DNA of 42,592 nucleotides from JBKCHH01 sp046302855. GTDB taxonomy: Bacteria; Pseudomonadota; Alphaproteobacteria; Rickettsiales; UBA8987. Below the pieces are notes generated by a model. The model was not told the DNA's origin and ran no database searches. It saw only the letters and a list, made by a program, of their open reading frames with translations. Positions 7,838 to 15,131 of this stretch are shown here, one piece after another (position 1 is the stretch's first letter; every line of letters begins with the position of its first letter). A program made the translations under genes and the position numbers. Where the stretch lies: the NCBI GenBank assembly GCA_046302855.1, contig JBKCHH010000062.1:1-42592 (forward strand), given 5' to 3'.

Positions 7838-9385
7838 GTGCAATTATCTTTATTACTAGAGAAAATAAAAGATACGGATGAATATTTAAACCATATTGGT
7901 GGTTTGAAAGATGCTATTCGGCAAGTAAATATTGAAGCCTTCGCCATAAATTCCAAAAAGGTGAAGCCAAACAGCTTTTTTGTTACCCTGCCAAGTAGTG
8001 ATTCTTCCAAAAAAAACGAGCTTGCCTATATTACGGAAGCCATAAAAAATGGTGCAAGGGCAGTTTTAATCAATGAAGAAATTTTTTTAAGTGATGATAT
8101 AAAAAAGAAAATTGCAGAAAATAGCCAAGTGCTGTTTTTCACCTCGCACGAACCTATTAAAACGCTTGGGATTTTGCTAAGAATCTTTTTTGGCTATAAA
8201 ATTGAAAAGGAAGGCAAGCTATTCCCAGAAGTTTACGCCGTAACTGGCACCAATGGTAAAAGTTCAGTGGTTGCCTTTTTAAGGCAAATTTGGGAAGGTT
8301 TTCACATTCCCTCTGCCTCAATTGGCACGCTTGGCGTTTATTATGCCAATACCTTTAAAGACCTTTCAATCACCACGCCAGACATAATAACCCTATATGA
8401 AGAAATCTATTTTTTAGCCAGCAAGGGAATCAAAAAAATTGCTCTGGAAGCCTCAAGTCATGGAATTGAGCAGGGTAGGATTGAAGGGCTAACTATAAAC
8501 TATGCGGGTTTTACCAATATAACGCATGATCACCTAGATTATCACAAAACTTTTGAAAATTATCTGAGTGCCAAAAAACTGTTATTTACCAAATACTTAA
8601 ATAAGAATGGTATTGGTGTTTTTAATATAGATAGTGAACCAATAGCGGAAATTCTAGAAGAGCTGGCAAATAAAGAAATCCACATGCTAACCTACGGCTA
8701 CAACAAAAAAGCCTCAATTAGAATAGAAAATAGGTATATAAGGCAATTTACCCAGCATTTTACTCTGCAATATCAAAATAATGAATATGAAATTACCACG
8801 CCCCTTATTGGCAAGTTTCAAGTAGAAAACTTGGTCTGTGCCATATCCCTGTGCTTGGCAAGTGGCGTTTACATTAAAGATATTATCCCACTAATTTCAA
8901 ACATTAAGGCTCCAAGCGGTAGAATGGAAAATTTAGGCGATATTTTAGAAAATGGCTCAAGGGTGATAGTAGATTACGCCCATACGCCAGATGGGCTAGA
9001 AAAGGTGTTGCAGGCAATTAGAGAATATTCTTCCTCAATTCCCAAAAAACTAATTGTGGTTTTTGGCTGTGGTGGTGATAGGGATAAGACCAAACGCCCC
9101 AAAATGGGCGAAATTGCTGGAAAATATGCCGATGTGGTAATTGTAACGGATGATAATCCAAGAACTGAAAGCCCAGAGCAGATAAGAACAGAAATCTTAA
9201 AAAACCTAGTTGGTTTTAGTATAGGGGATAGAAAACTTGCCATCAAACAAGCTCTTGGATTATTGCGGCATGGCGATACCTTACTAATAGCTGGCAAGGG
9301 GCACGAAAAAACGCAAATCTATGGGGCTAAAACATTGCCCTTTTCAGATAAAGAAATAGCTCTAGAGTTGGCGAAAGAGGTGTAA
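7838..9385 (+). CDS. murE: UDP-MurNAc-tripeptide synthetase MurE
   Basis: A cytoplasmic Mur ligase of 515 residues that adds the third amino acid to UDP-MurNAc-L-Ala-D-Glu using ATP. The P-loop VTGTNGKSS is at 135-143. Central-domain residues ITTPD, EASSHGIEQGR and THDHLDYH follow. DNPRTE at 439-444 is the signature of meso-diaminopimelate-adding enzymes, so this cell should make DAP-type peptidoglycan. The start is GTG with no Shine-Dalgarno sequence, chosen because it gives the normal N-terminus. The usual dcw neighbours (ftsI, murF) are missing; pth follows after 2 nt. Confidence 0.95.
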   Translation: MQLSLLLEKIKDTDEYLNHIGGLKDAIRQVNIEAFAINSKKVKPNSFFVTLPSSDSSKKNELAYITEAIKNGARAVLINEEIFLSDDIKKKIAENSQVLFFTSHEPIKTLGILLRIFFGYKIEKEGKLFPEVYAVTGTNGKSSVVAFLRQIWEGFHIPSASIGTLGVYYANTFKDLSITTPDIITLYEEIYFLASKGIKKIALEASSHGIEQGRIEGLTINYAGFTNITHDHLDYHKTFENYLSAKKLLFTKYLNKNGIGVFNIDSEPIAEILEELANKEIHMLTYGYNKKASIRIENRYIRQFTQHFTLQYQNNEYEITTPLIGKFQVENLVCAISLCLASGVYIKDIIPLISNIKAPSGRMENLGDILENGSRVIVDYAHTPDGLEKVLQAIREYSSSIPKKLIVVFGCGGDRDKTKRPKMGEIAGKYADVVIVTDDNPRTESPEQIRTEILKNLVGFSIGDRKLAIKQALGLLRHGDTLLIAGKGHEKTQIYGAKTLPFSDKEIALELAKEV

Positions 9386-9387
9386 AA

Positions 9388-9975
9388 ATGATTAAGCTAA
9401 TAGTTGGCCTTGGCAATGTTGGCAAAAAATATGAAAATACCCGCCATAATGTTGGCTTTATGCTAATTCACTATCTTATTGATAAACTTAAAGTTATTGA
9501 TGAAACAACGAAATTCCAAAGCAAAATTTACAAAATAGAAGGCCAAGATTTTTCAAGTAAAATTAACTTTGCCGTGCCCAATAACATTTACTTTCAAATG
9601 CCACACACCTTAATGAATAACTCTGGCGATGCGGTGCAGAGCTTTTGCCACTTTCACAAGATTTTAGAGGAGGAGGTTTTGGTAATTCATGATGATTTAG
9701 ACCTTGCCTTCGCCAAGGTAAAGGTAAAACAAGCAGGGGGCAATGCTGGGCATAATGGTTTAAGGGATATAGATGCAAAACTTGGCAAAAACTACTTTCG
9801 CATTCGCATAGGCATTGGCAAACCTTTAGATAAAAACGATACTAGCAACTTTGTGCTACAGAATTTTTCTGTTCAAGAGAGGAAGGCTTTAGATGAGCTA
9901 TTCACCAAATTTTTTGATAGCGAGCTAAAAAATTCTCTGCAGGCGATTGAAAAGGGTGTGAATTATGGGTTTTAG
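9388..9975 (+). CDS. pth: Peptidyl-tRNA hydrolase
   Basis: A 195-residue enzyme that frees tRNA from prematurely released peptidyl-tRNA. The catalytic His20 lies in TRHNVGF, with Asn10 in GLGN, the HDDLDL acidic motif and GGNAGHNGLRDI carrying the substrate-binding His-Asn pair. Length is normal. One oddity is GLGNVG at 7-12, where almost all homologues have GLGNPG. It is tightly coupled to murE (2-nt gap), not to the usual rplY or ychF partners. Confidence 0.94.
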   Translation: MIKLIVGLGNVGKKYENTRHNVGFMLIHYLIDKLKVIDETTKFQSKIYKIEGQDFSSKINFAVPNNIYFQMPHTLMNNSGDAVQSFCHFHKILEEEVLVIHDDLDLAFAKVKVKQAGGNAGHNGLRDIDAKLGKNYFRIRIGIGKPLDKNDTSNFVLQNFSVQERKALDELFTKFFDSELKNSLQAIEKGVNYGF

Positions 9976-10024
9976 TTATTGGTTTTTTTGGGGGAGGGGG
10001 TAGGAAAGGTGGGTTTTTAAGAAA

Positions 10025-10051
10025 GGCGGGGTTCCTGTTAGGGAACCCGCC
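10025..10051 (-). terminator. Rho-independent terminator of the small ORF cassette
   Basis: A GC-rich hairpin: GGCGGGGTTCC, loop TGTTA, GGGAACCCGCC, pairing at ten of eleven positions including one G-T wobble. On the minus strand it is followed by TTTCTT, so it terminates the small gene ending at 10075. It is the clearest terminator in the window. Confidence 0.7.
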
Positions 10052-10074
10052 AGACTTAAAGTGCAAAGACAGCG

Positions 10075-10275
10075 TTATTTGCTGTCGCTGTCAGCCTCAG
10101 AGGCTTGAGAGGCTTGGAGGACGCCGATCGTGAGATCGAAAGCCTTTGCGACCCCATCAATCACCCCGCCCCTTGCCGTTTCCAGGTTGTCTGTTACTAA
10201 AACAAGGGAACTAAACTGAATGCGACCATCGCCTCTTTCGAATGTGATGGTTATGTTCCAATGATTTTTAGACAT
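10075..10275 (-). CDS. Small protein of unknown function, foreign-looking
   Basis: A 66-residue ORF (MSKNHWNITI...) with a clear ribosome site GAGG 5 nt before the ATG and its own terminator. I recognise no family. The first half alternates polar and hydrophobic residues (NITITFERGDGRIQFSSLVLV), suggesting beta-strands. The middle (ARGGVIDGVAKAFDLTIGVL) could be an amphipathic helix, and the tail (QASQASEADSDSK) is hydrophilic and probably disordered. No signal peptide or membrane segment is seen. Its base composition is visibly richer in G and C than the neighbours and it uses codons such as GTC, GCC and CTC freely, which suggests horizontal origin. The expression signals support a real gene. 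Confidence 0.65.
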   Translation of the reverse strand: MSKNHWNITITFERGDGRIQFSSLVLVTDNLETARGGVIDGVAKAFDLTIGVLQASQASEADSDSK

Positions 10276-10345
10276 GGTGTCCTCAATGGTTTACAAAAAA
10301 ATGAAAAGTGCCTTCCTCCAAAGGCGTAAATATGTACAACCGCAG

Positions 10346-10374
10346 TTTAGCAGAGAGAGAGAGAGAGTTGTCAA
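10346..10374 (-). promoter_or_regulatory. Promoter with CT-dinucleotide repeat in the spacer
   Basis: On the minus strand a perfect TTGACA (-35, 10374-10369) is followed by an A and eight CT repeats (10367-10352, seen as AG repeats on the plus strand), then GCTAAACT. Depending on which hexamer serves as -10 (GCTAAA or TGC-preceded TAAACT), the spacer is 17 or 19 bp. Nothing else explains a simple repeat here. It would drive the 66-residue gene with a leader of roughly 60 nt. Confidence 0.5.
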
Positions 10375-10435
10375 TGTAAAATATTGATTTCAGCAAAGAT
10401 TTTTTTTAAGTTTTAACCAAATTTTAACACTCGCT

Positions 10436-10559
10436 GTCATTGCGATGAGCTTTAGCGAAGAAGCAATCCATAAAAATGGTTTTTCTTGCAAAAAATTGCT
10501 TGTTATCCAAGCCTCGCCTTGTTTATGGATTGCTTCGTCCTTTCAGTCCTCGCAATGAC
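10436..10559. repeat. Dispersed palindromic repeat, full copy (type 1)
   Basis: A 124-bp element with ends GTCATTGCGATGAGC and CTCGCAATGAC and inner arms GAAGAAGCAATCCA and TGGATTGCTTCG. The core (TGGTTTTTCTTG, AAGCCTCGCCTTG) matches the copy at 3795-3929. Together with the promoter, CT tract and half copy it accounts for the 351-bp stretch between the small ORF and fusA. Confidence 0.8.
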
Positions 10560-10573
10560 GATTTTAGCTAGAA

Positions 10574-10614
10574 TGGATTGCCTCTGCAAGAGCAAAGCTC
10601 TCGCTCGCAATGAC
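10574..10614. repeat. Single-arm palindromic repeat copy (type 2)
   Basis: TGGATTGCCTCTGCAAGAGC followed by AAAGCTCTCGCTCGCAATGAC. It matches the left arm of the 684-814 element read in reverse and forms a small hairpin on GAGCAAAGCTC. It lies 10 bp beyond the fusA stop codon. Confidence 0.65.
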
Positions 10615-10626
10615 GAATACACTACC

Positions 10627-12708
10627 TTAAGCCGCTTTTTTTCTAATTTCTTCGGCTATGGCGTTTGGAGTGGCAGCGTAGTTGGCAAACTGCATGGTGA
10701 ACTGTGCCCTGCCTTGCGACATAGATCTAAGAGTCGACACATAGCCAAACATAGAGGCCAGTGGCACCTTAGCACTAATTACTTTGGCGTTGCCCCTTTG
10801 TGTCATTTCTAAAATCTGTCCACGCCTAGAGTTTAAATCACCGATAATATCGCCCATATAGTCTTCCGGCGTTACTACTTCTACACCCATAATTGGCTCC
10901 AGAAGAACAGGGCCTGCCTGCTTCATACCCTCACGAAAGGCAGCACGCGCTGCAATTTCGAAAGCAAGGGCAGACGAATCCACCGCGTGGAAAGCACCAT
11001 CTTCAAGGGTCACCTTAAAGTCTATGGTTGGATAGCCAGCCATTACGCCCTTAGTAGCCTCTAGCTGAATTCCCTTATCTACAGCTGGGATATATTCTTT
11101 TGGAACATTACCACCAACAACGGTAGATTCAAACTCATAGCCTTTTCCAGCCTCTTGTGGTTCAAATTTAACTTCAATTTTAGCATATTGACCCGCACCA
11201 CCTGATTGCTTTTTGTGAACATAAGTTAGCTCAAAAGGCTTGGTGATAGTTTCACGATAAGCAACTTGAGGTGCACCAACATTGGCCTCCACCTTAAATT
11301 CACGCTTCATTCTATCCACAATAATTTCTAGGTGAAGCTCACCCATTCCTTTAAGAATGGTTTGCCCAGTTTCTTCATCACTTTTAACTTGAAGAGAAGG
11401 ATCTTCAGCCACCAGCCTTTGAATAGCGGTGGACATTTTTTCTTGGTCTGCTTTAGTCTTTGGTTCAATGGCAAGTTCAATTACTGGCTCTGGGAAATCC
11501 ATTTTTTCAAGCACAATAGGAAAATCTGGATCACACAAGGTATCACCCGTTGTTACTGATTTCATTCCCACTAAAGCAACAATATCACCCGCAACGGCTT
11601 GCTTTATGTCTTCACGGTTGTTAGCATGCATTAATAACATTCTACCCACCCGCTCTTTTTTATCTTTAGTTGAATTTATTAGCCCATCACCTGCACTTAA
11701 AACACCAGAATAAATGCGAAGGAAAATTAAATTACCCACAAATGGGTCATTCATTAGCTTAAAGGCAAGACCAGAGAATTTTTCATTATCGATTCTTTTT
11801 CTAGTGATTGGCTTATCTGTGCCAACTTCTACGCCTTCAGCATCACTTAAATCAGTAGGGCAGGGTAGGTAATCCACAACTGCATCTAGCAAACACTGCA
11901 CACCCTTGTTTTTAAAGGCTGAGCCACAAAGAACGGGAATAAAGGTTCCAGCTATTGTGCCTTTGCGAATGCAGGCTTTAATTTCAGCATTGGAAATGGT
12001 TTCGCCGTTTAGATAACGCTCCATAATGTCATTATCCATTTCAACGGCAGTTTCAAATAACTTAATTCTATAGGTTTCTGCCTTTGCCTTTAGTTCGGCT
12101 GGAATTTCTACAATATCGAACTTGGCACCAAGCTCTTCACCACTCCAAATTAAAGCCTTGTTCAAAATTAAATCTACCACGCCTTTAAAATTTTCTTCCA
12201 CACCTATTGGAAGCAAGGTAACTAAGGGTTTTGCCCCAAGCCTTTCTGAAATCATATCTACACAACGGTAGAAATCTGCCCCAGTTCTATCTAGTTTGTT
12301 CACAAAGCACATTCTTGGCACGCCATATTTATCTGCCTGACGCCACACAGTTTCAGATTGTGGCTCAACCCCTGCCACCCCATCAAATACAGTAACAGCA
12401 CCATCTAGAACCCTTAGAGACCGCTCTACTTCAATGGTAAAATCCACGTGCCCCGGTGTATCTATAATATTGATTCTATGCCCATTCCAAAAACAAGTTG
12501 TGGCGGCTGAAGTTATGGTTATGCCCCTTTCCCTTTCCTGCTCCATCCAGTCCATAGTGGCGGCACCTTCGTGAACCTCTCCAATCTTGTGTGATTTACC
12601 AGTATAATATAGAATACGCTCGGTAGTTGTGGTTTTCCCAGCATCAATGTGAGCCATTATGCCTATGTTACGATACTTAGAAATTGGATATTGTCTAATG
12701 TTGGACAT
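10627..12708 (-). CDS. fusA: Elongation factor G
   Basis: A 693-residue translational GTPase that drives ribosomal translocation and, with RRF, ribosome recycling. The G domain shows G1 AHIDAGKTTT (19-28), G2 RGITITSA, G3 DTPGHVDF and G4 NKLD, followed by the domains II-V typical of EF-G, including VGAPQVAYRETI and the C-terminal MFGYVSTLRSMSQGRA. Length and motifs are normal. It stands alone with its own promoter, away from rpsL, rpsG and tuf, which accompany it in most bacteria. Confidence 0.98.
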   Translation of the reverse strand: MSNIRQYPISKYRNIGIMAHIDAGKTTTTERILYYTGKSHKIGEVHEGAATMDWMEQERERGITITSAATTCFWNGHRINIIDTPGHVDFTIEVERSLRVLDGAVTVFDGVAGVEPQSETVWRQADKYGVPRMCFVNKLDRTGADFYRCVDMISERLGAKPLVTLLPIGVEENFKGVVDLILNKALIWSGEELGAKFDIVEIPAELKAKAETYRIKLFETAVEMDNDIMERYLNGETISNAEIKACIRKGTIAGTFIPVLCGSAFKNKGVQCLLDAVVDYLPCPTDLSDAEGVEVGTDKPITRKRIDNEKFSGLAFKLMNDPFVGNLIFLRIYSGVLSAGDGLINSTKDKKERVGRMLLMHANNREDIKQAVAGDIVALVGMKSVTTGDTLCDPDFPIVLEKMDFPEPVIELAIEPKTKADQEKMSTAIQRLVAEDPSLQVKSDEETGQTILKGMGELHLEIIVDRMKREFKVEANVGAPQVAYRETITKPFELTYVHKKQSGGAGQYAKIEVKFEPQEAGKGYEFESTVVGGNVPKEYIPAVDKGIQLEATKGVMAGYPTIDFKVTLEDGAFHAVDSSALAFEIAARAAFREGMKQAGPVLLEPIMGVEVVTPEDYMGDIIGDLNSRRGQILEMTQRGNAKVISAKVPLASMFGYVSTLRSMSQGRAQFTMQFANYAATPNAIAEEIRKKAA

Positions 12709-12734
12709 GAGTATTTGTTGTTTTGGAGGGTGAT

Positions 12735-12762
12735 TTACTAAAGGTTAAGGGTTTTTAGTCAA
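12735..12762 (-). promoter_or_regulatory. Likely fusA promoter
   Basis: On the minus strand TTGACT (12762-12757) is separated by 16 bp from TAGTAA (12740-12735). The predicted leader is about 20 nt and has no Shine-Dalgarno sequence. Confidence 0.45.
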
Positions 12763-12774
12763 GAGAAAAGTTTT

Positions 12775-13491
12775 TTAGTCTTCTGATTTTGTGGGGGCTG
12801 AGAGTGTTTTTTCTTTTTTTATCTGGTAAAAGGCATCGGAAATTTTTGCCATGCGTAAATTCAACATAGCTTGAAAGGTTTTGGGGTAGTTAATGTTGGG
12901 GAACTTATCTGGGTGATATTGCTTTACCTTATCCACATAGGCTTTCCGCAGAGATTTTAAGGTTACCGAACTTTTGCTAATACCAAAAAACTTGTAAGGG
13001 TTAGAAACATCTGGCATTAGAATTTTTTTAAAGGCTTGGTTTAAGAATTCTTCTTTTATATCAAATACATCCGCAATTTTACGAATGGAAATTATGTCTA
13101 TTTGTTTTAGCTCATCATCCAGCAGTAAAAAGGTAATTATGGTATTTAGTGTATTTTCATACAGGGCAAATTCCTTTACAAAAAACCGCTGGAGCATATT
13201 GGCGTAGTATTCTTCATCAAATTCATCTTCCCCTATTTGGGCAATAATTTTATCTAGCTCATTAGTAGAGATAGATTTTAGAATTTTTTGAACAATAAAG
13301 TGGCGGTGCGGATTGGTTAAACGCAAGTTCTTAACGCCAAAGTTTATAGATTTATTCCGCATATAAACCTTTACTAATAGGGCTAGCAGAAAATGTTCAA
13401 GGGTAGAGCTTCTAGAGGTCTTATGCCCCAAAATAGTTTGAAATGAATCTTTTTTTTGGTTGGGTATGAAGAATTTTTTTATTCTAATCAT
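12775..13491 (-). CDS. J-domain (DnaJ-like) co-chaperone
   Basis: A 238-residue protein with a C-terminal J domain (about 165-228): NPYKFFGISKSS, RKAYVDKVKQYHPDKFPN with the essential HPD triad, then a last helix. J domains stimulate DnaK ATPase. The N-terminal 150 residues are helical and acidic, with no zinc fingers or Gly/Phe region, so it is not DnaJ itself. The arrangement, a helical TerB-like region before a terminal J domain, recalls DjlA, but no membrane anchor is seen. It starts 9 nt after the cytochrome c1 stop and is probably co-transcribed with it. Confidence 0.85.
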   Translation of the reverse strand: MIRIKKFFIPNQKKDSFQTILGHKTSRSSTLEHFLLALLVKVYMRNKSINFGVKNLRLTNPHRHFIVQKILKSISTNELDKIIAQIGEDEFDEEYYANMLQRFFVKEFALYENTLNTIITFLLLDDELKQIDIISIRKIADVFDIKEEFLNQAFKKILMPDVSNPYKFFGISKSSVTLKSLRKAYVDKVKQYHPDKFPNINYPKTFQAMLNLRMAKISDAFYQIKKEKTLSAPTKSED

Positions 13492-13500
13492 TGTAATTGG

Positions 13501-14265
13501 TTATTTTTCCAATCTACTCCAGATTCTTTTTTTAGCTAGAAAGAATATTATAGTAAATACAAGGGTGAAAAGCATTACCTTTAGCCCCATTGCTTTTCTT
13601 TCTTCCATTTCTGGCTCTGCCGCCCATTGCAGAAAATTTACCACATCCTTTGCCAGCTGTTTTTTGTTAGTAGCTGTGCCATCTTGATACTGAACTAAGC
13701 CATCTTGCAGAGGTTCTGGCATACCTATATTATAGTTTCCGGCTGCAAAATACTTGTTGTAATATTTTCCCTCTGGAACTTGGTGATCTTTCGGAGCCTT
13801 TTCATAGCCGTTTAGTAAAGAATAAACATAGTTTGGTCCTTCTTCACGGGCTTTTATTATTAGGGATAGGTCAGGTGGCAAAGCACCGCCATTAGCGTTT
13901 CTAGCAGATTGTTCGTTAGGGTAGGGGCTTTTAAAGTGATCTGATGGTAGGCCAGCCCTATCAAACATTTCACCTTCATCATTTGGACCATCTGGAATTA
14001 AATATTCTGAGGCTATTTGCTTAACTTCAGCTTCACTAAAGCCAATTTCTTGTAAATTACGGTAGTAGATTCTTTTCATAGAATGGCAGGCAGAACATAC
14101 CTGCTTATAAACCTGATAGCCCCTTTGCACCGATGCCCTATCAAACTTGCCAAAAACCCCTTCAAAAGCCCATTTTTCGTTTAAAAGCTTTGTTTCTGGC
14201 TGAGCAGCACTGGCAGTGGTTAGTGAGGCAAAAAATAAAATAAGTGCAGATAAAATCCTAATCAT
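13501..14265 (-). CDS. petC: Cytochrome c1 of the bc1 complex
   Basis: The heme-carrying subunit of complex III, passing electrons from the Rieske protein to cytochrome c. From the ATG at 14265 it has a signal peptide (MIRILSALIL...TASA), heme site CSACH at 57-61, the axial Met182 in NIGMPEP, and a C-terminal anchor helix followed by KKRIWSRLEK. An upstream in-frame ATG (14304) would bury the signal peptide, so I prefer 14265. PetA (Rieske) and PetB (cytochrome b) are normally just upstream; here a restriction-modification pair occupies that place. Confidence 0.95.
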   Translation of the reverse strand: MIRILSALILFFASLTTASAAQPETKLLNEKWAFEGVFGKFDRASVQRGYQVYKQVCSACHSMKRIYYRNLQEIGFSEAEVKQIASEYLIPDGPNDEGEMFDRAGLPSDHFKSPYPNEQSARNANGGALPPDLSLIIKAREEGPNYVYSLLNGYEKAPKDHQVPEGKYYNKYFAAGNYNIGMPEPLQDGLVQYQDGTATNKKQLAKDVVNFLQWAAEPEMEERKAMGLKVMLFTLVFTIIFFLAKKRIWSRLEK

Positions 14266-14369
14266 TTTTAATATATATTTACGCCTGATATAACTTCTAT
14301 CCAAAAATCAATCAAGATTATTTTGTTTTTTTGTGAGGAACTATCTTAATTAATAAAAAAACAGGACTA

Positions 14370-15131
14370 TTATAGGTTTCTTATAACTAAATCTATAATT
14401 TCTATTGTATCGTGTTTATGAGAGGGACTAAGCATTCCAAAGATTTTAATCATTTCAATTATTATAAATGCATTATCTTTGTCAATTTTAAAATCTGCAA
14501 ATTCTTTTAAATTAGCACACCTTCCAACCAAAGGAATATCAGAATTTAGCTCTGTTATAGGGAAGCAAAAATATAACATAGGCTGAACCCCAACAGCTCG
14601 TTGCTTTTCTCTAATCGTAATTTCTGTTATTATTTCATAATGTTTAAATTTATGAATAAGTTGAGGATATTCTATTTTTAAAACCTTAAAATCTAAACCA
14701 TTTATCTTTTCGCTAACAGGATGGGTTCTTTTTATTGTGCAATGAGGATGCTTTGAAATTAAACTATTTCCTTCTAAATTTTTGATAAAATTTTTTAAAT
14801 TTTCTAATTCTTTTATTTTGATTATATTAAAAGTAGCTAAATGATATAGATATTCACTTAATTCATAAAGAGCCTTTTTCTTGGTATTATAGGCAATAAA
14901 ATTAAGGTTTTTTAGGGTAGTTAAATCGATTTTATCGCTTGTAACTTCAATATCATATCCTATCTGCCACTCAATATAGTTTTTTTGATTAAATTTATTG
15001 CTTCTACTAGCAAACGGCAATCCATATCCATAAATATTATCTCTTTCTTTTATTCTTATTTTCCCTTTTGTTGTGGTAAGTGGTATAGGAACGATAATTT
15101 CTTTATTTTCTTTACTAACTTTTATAAACAT
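14370..15131 (-). CDS. Type II restriction enzyme, R.PabI-like (probable adenine DNA glycosylase)
   Basis: From the ATG at 15131 this is a 253-residue protein whose start overlaps the end of the methyltransferase gene by 17 bp. The PabI family cuts DNA by flipping out and excising adenine from GTAC, leaving an abasic site, and lacks a PD-D/E-xK nuclease. Features that fit: IPLTTTKGKIRIKER near the N-terminus; EWQIGY at 54-59 with Glu54 and Tyr59 spaced like the Glu63 and Tyr68 I recall for R.PabI; ITIREKQRAVGVQP; and HKHD at 238-241 spaced like His211 and Asp214. I see no classical nuclease motif. The family call rests on memory of residues and spacing, and GTAC as target is inference. Pairing with an adenine methyltransferase is direct support for a restriction role. 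Confidence 0.6.
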   Translation of the reverse strand: MFIKVSKENKEIIVPIPLTTTKGKIRIKERDNIYGYGLPFASRSNKFNQKNYIEWQIGYDIEVTSDKIDLTTLKNLNFIAYNTKKKALYELSEYLYHLATFNIIKIKELENLKNFIKNLEGNSLISKHPHCTIKRTHPVSEKINGLDFKVLKIEYPQLIHKFKHYEIITEITIREKQRAVGVQPMLYFCFPITELNSDIPLVGRCANLKEFADFKIDKDNAFIIIEMIKIFGMLSPSHKHDTIEIIDLVIRNL

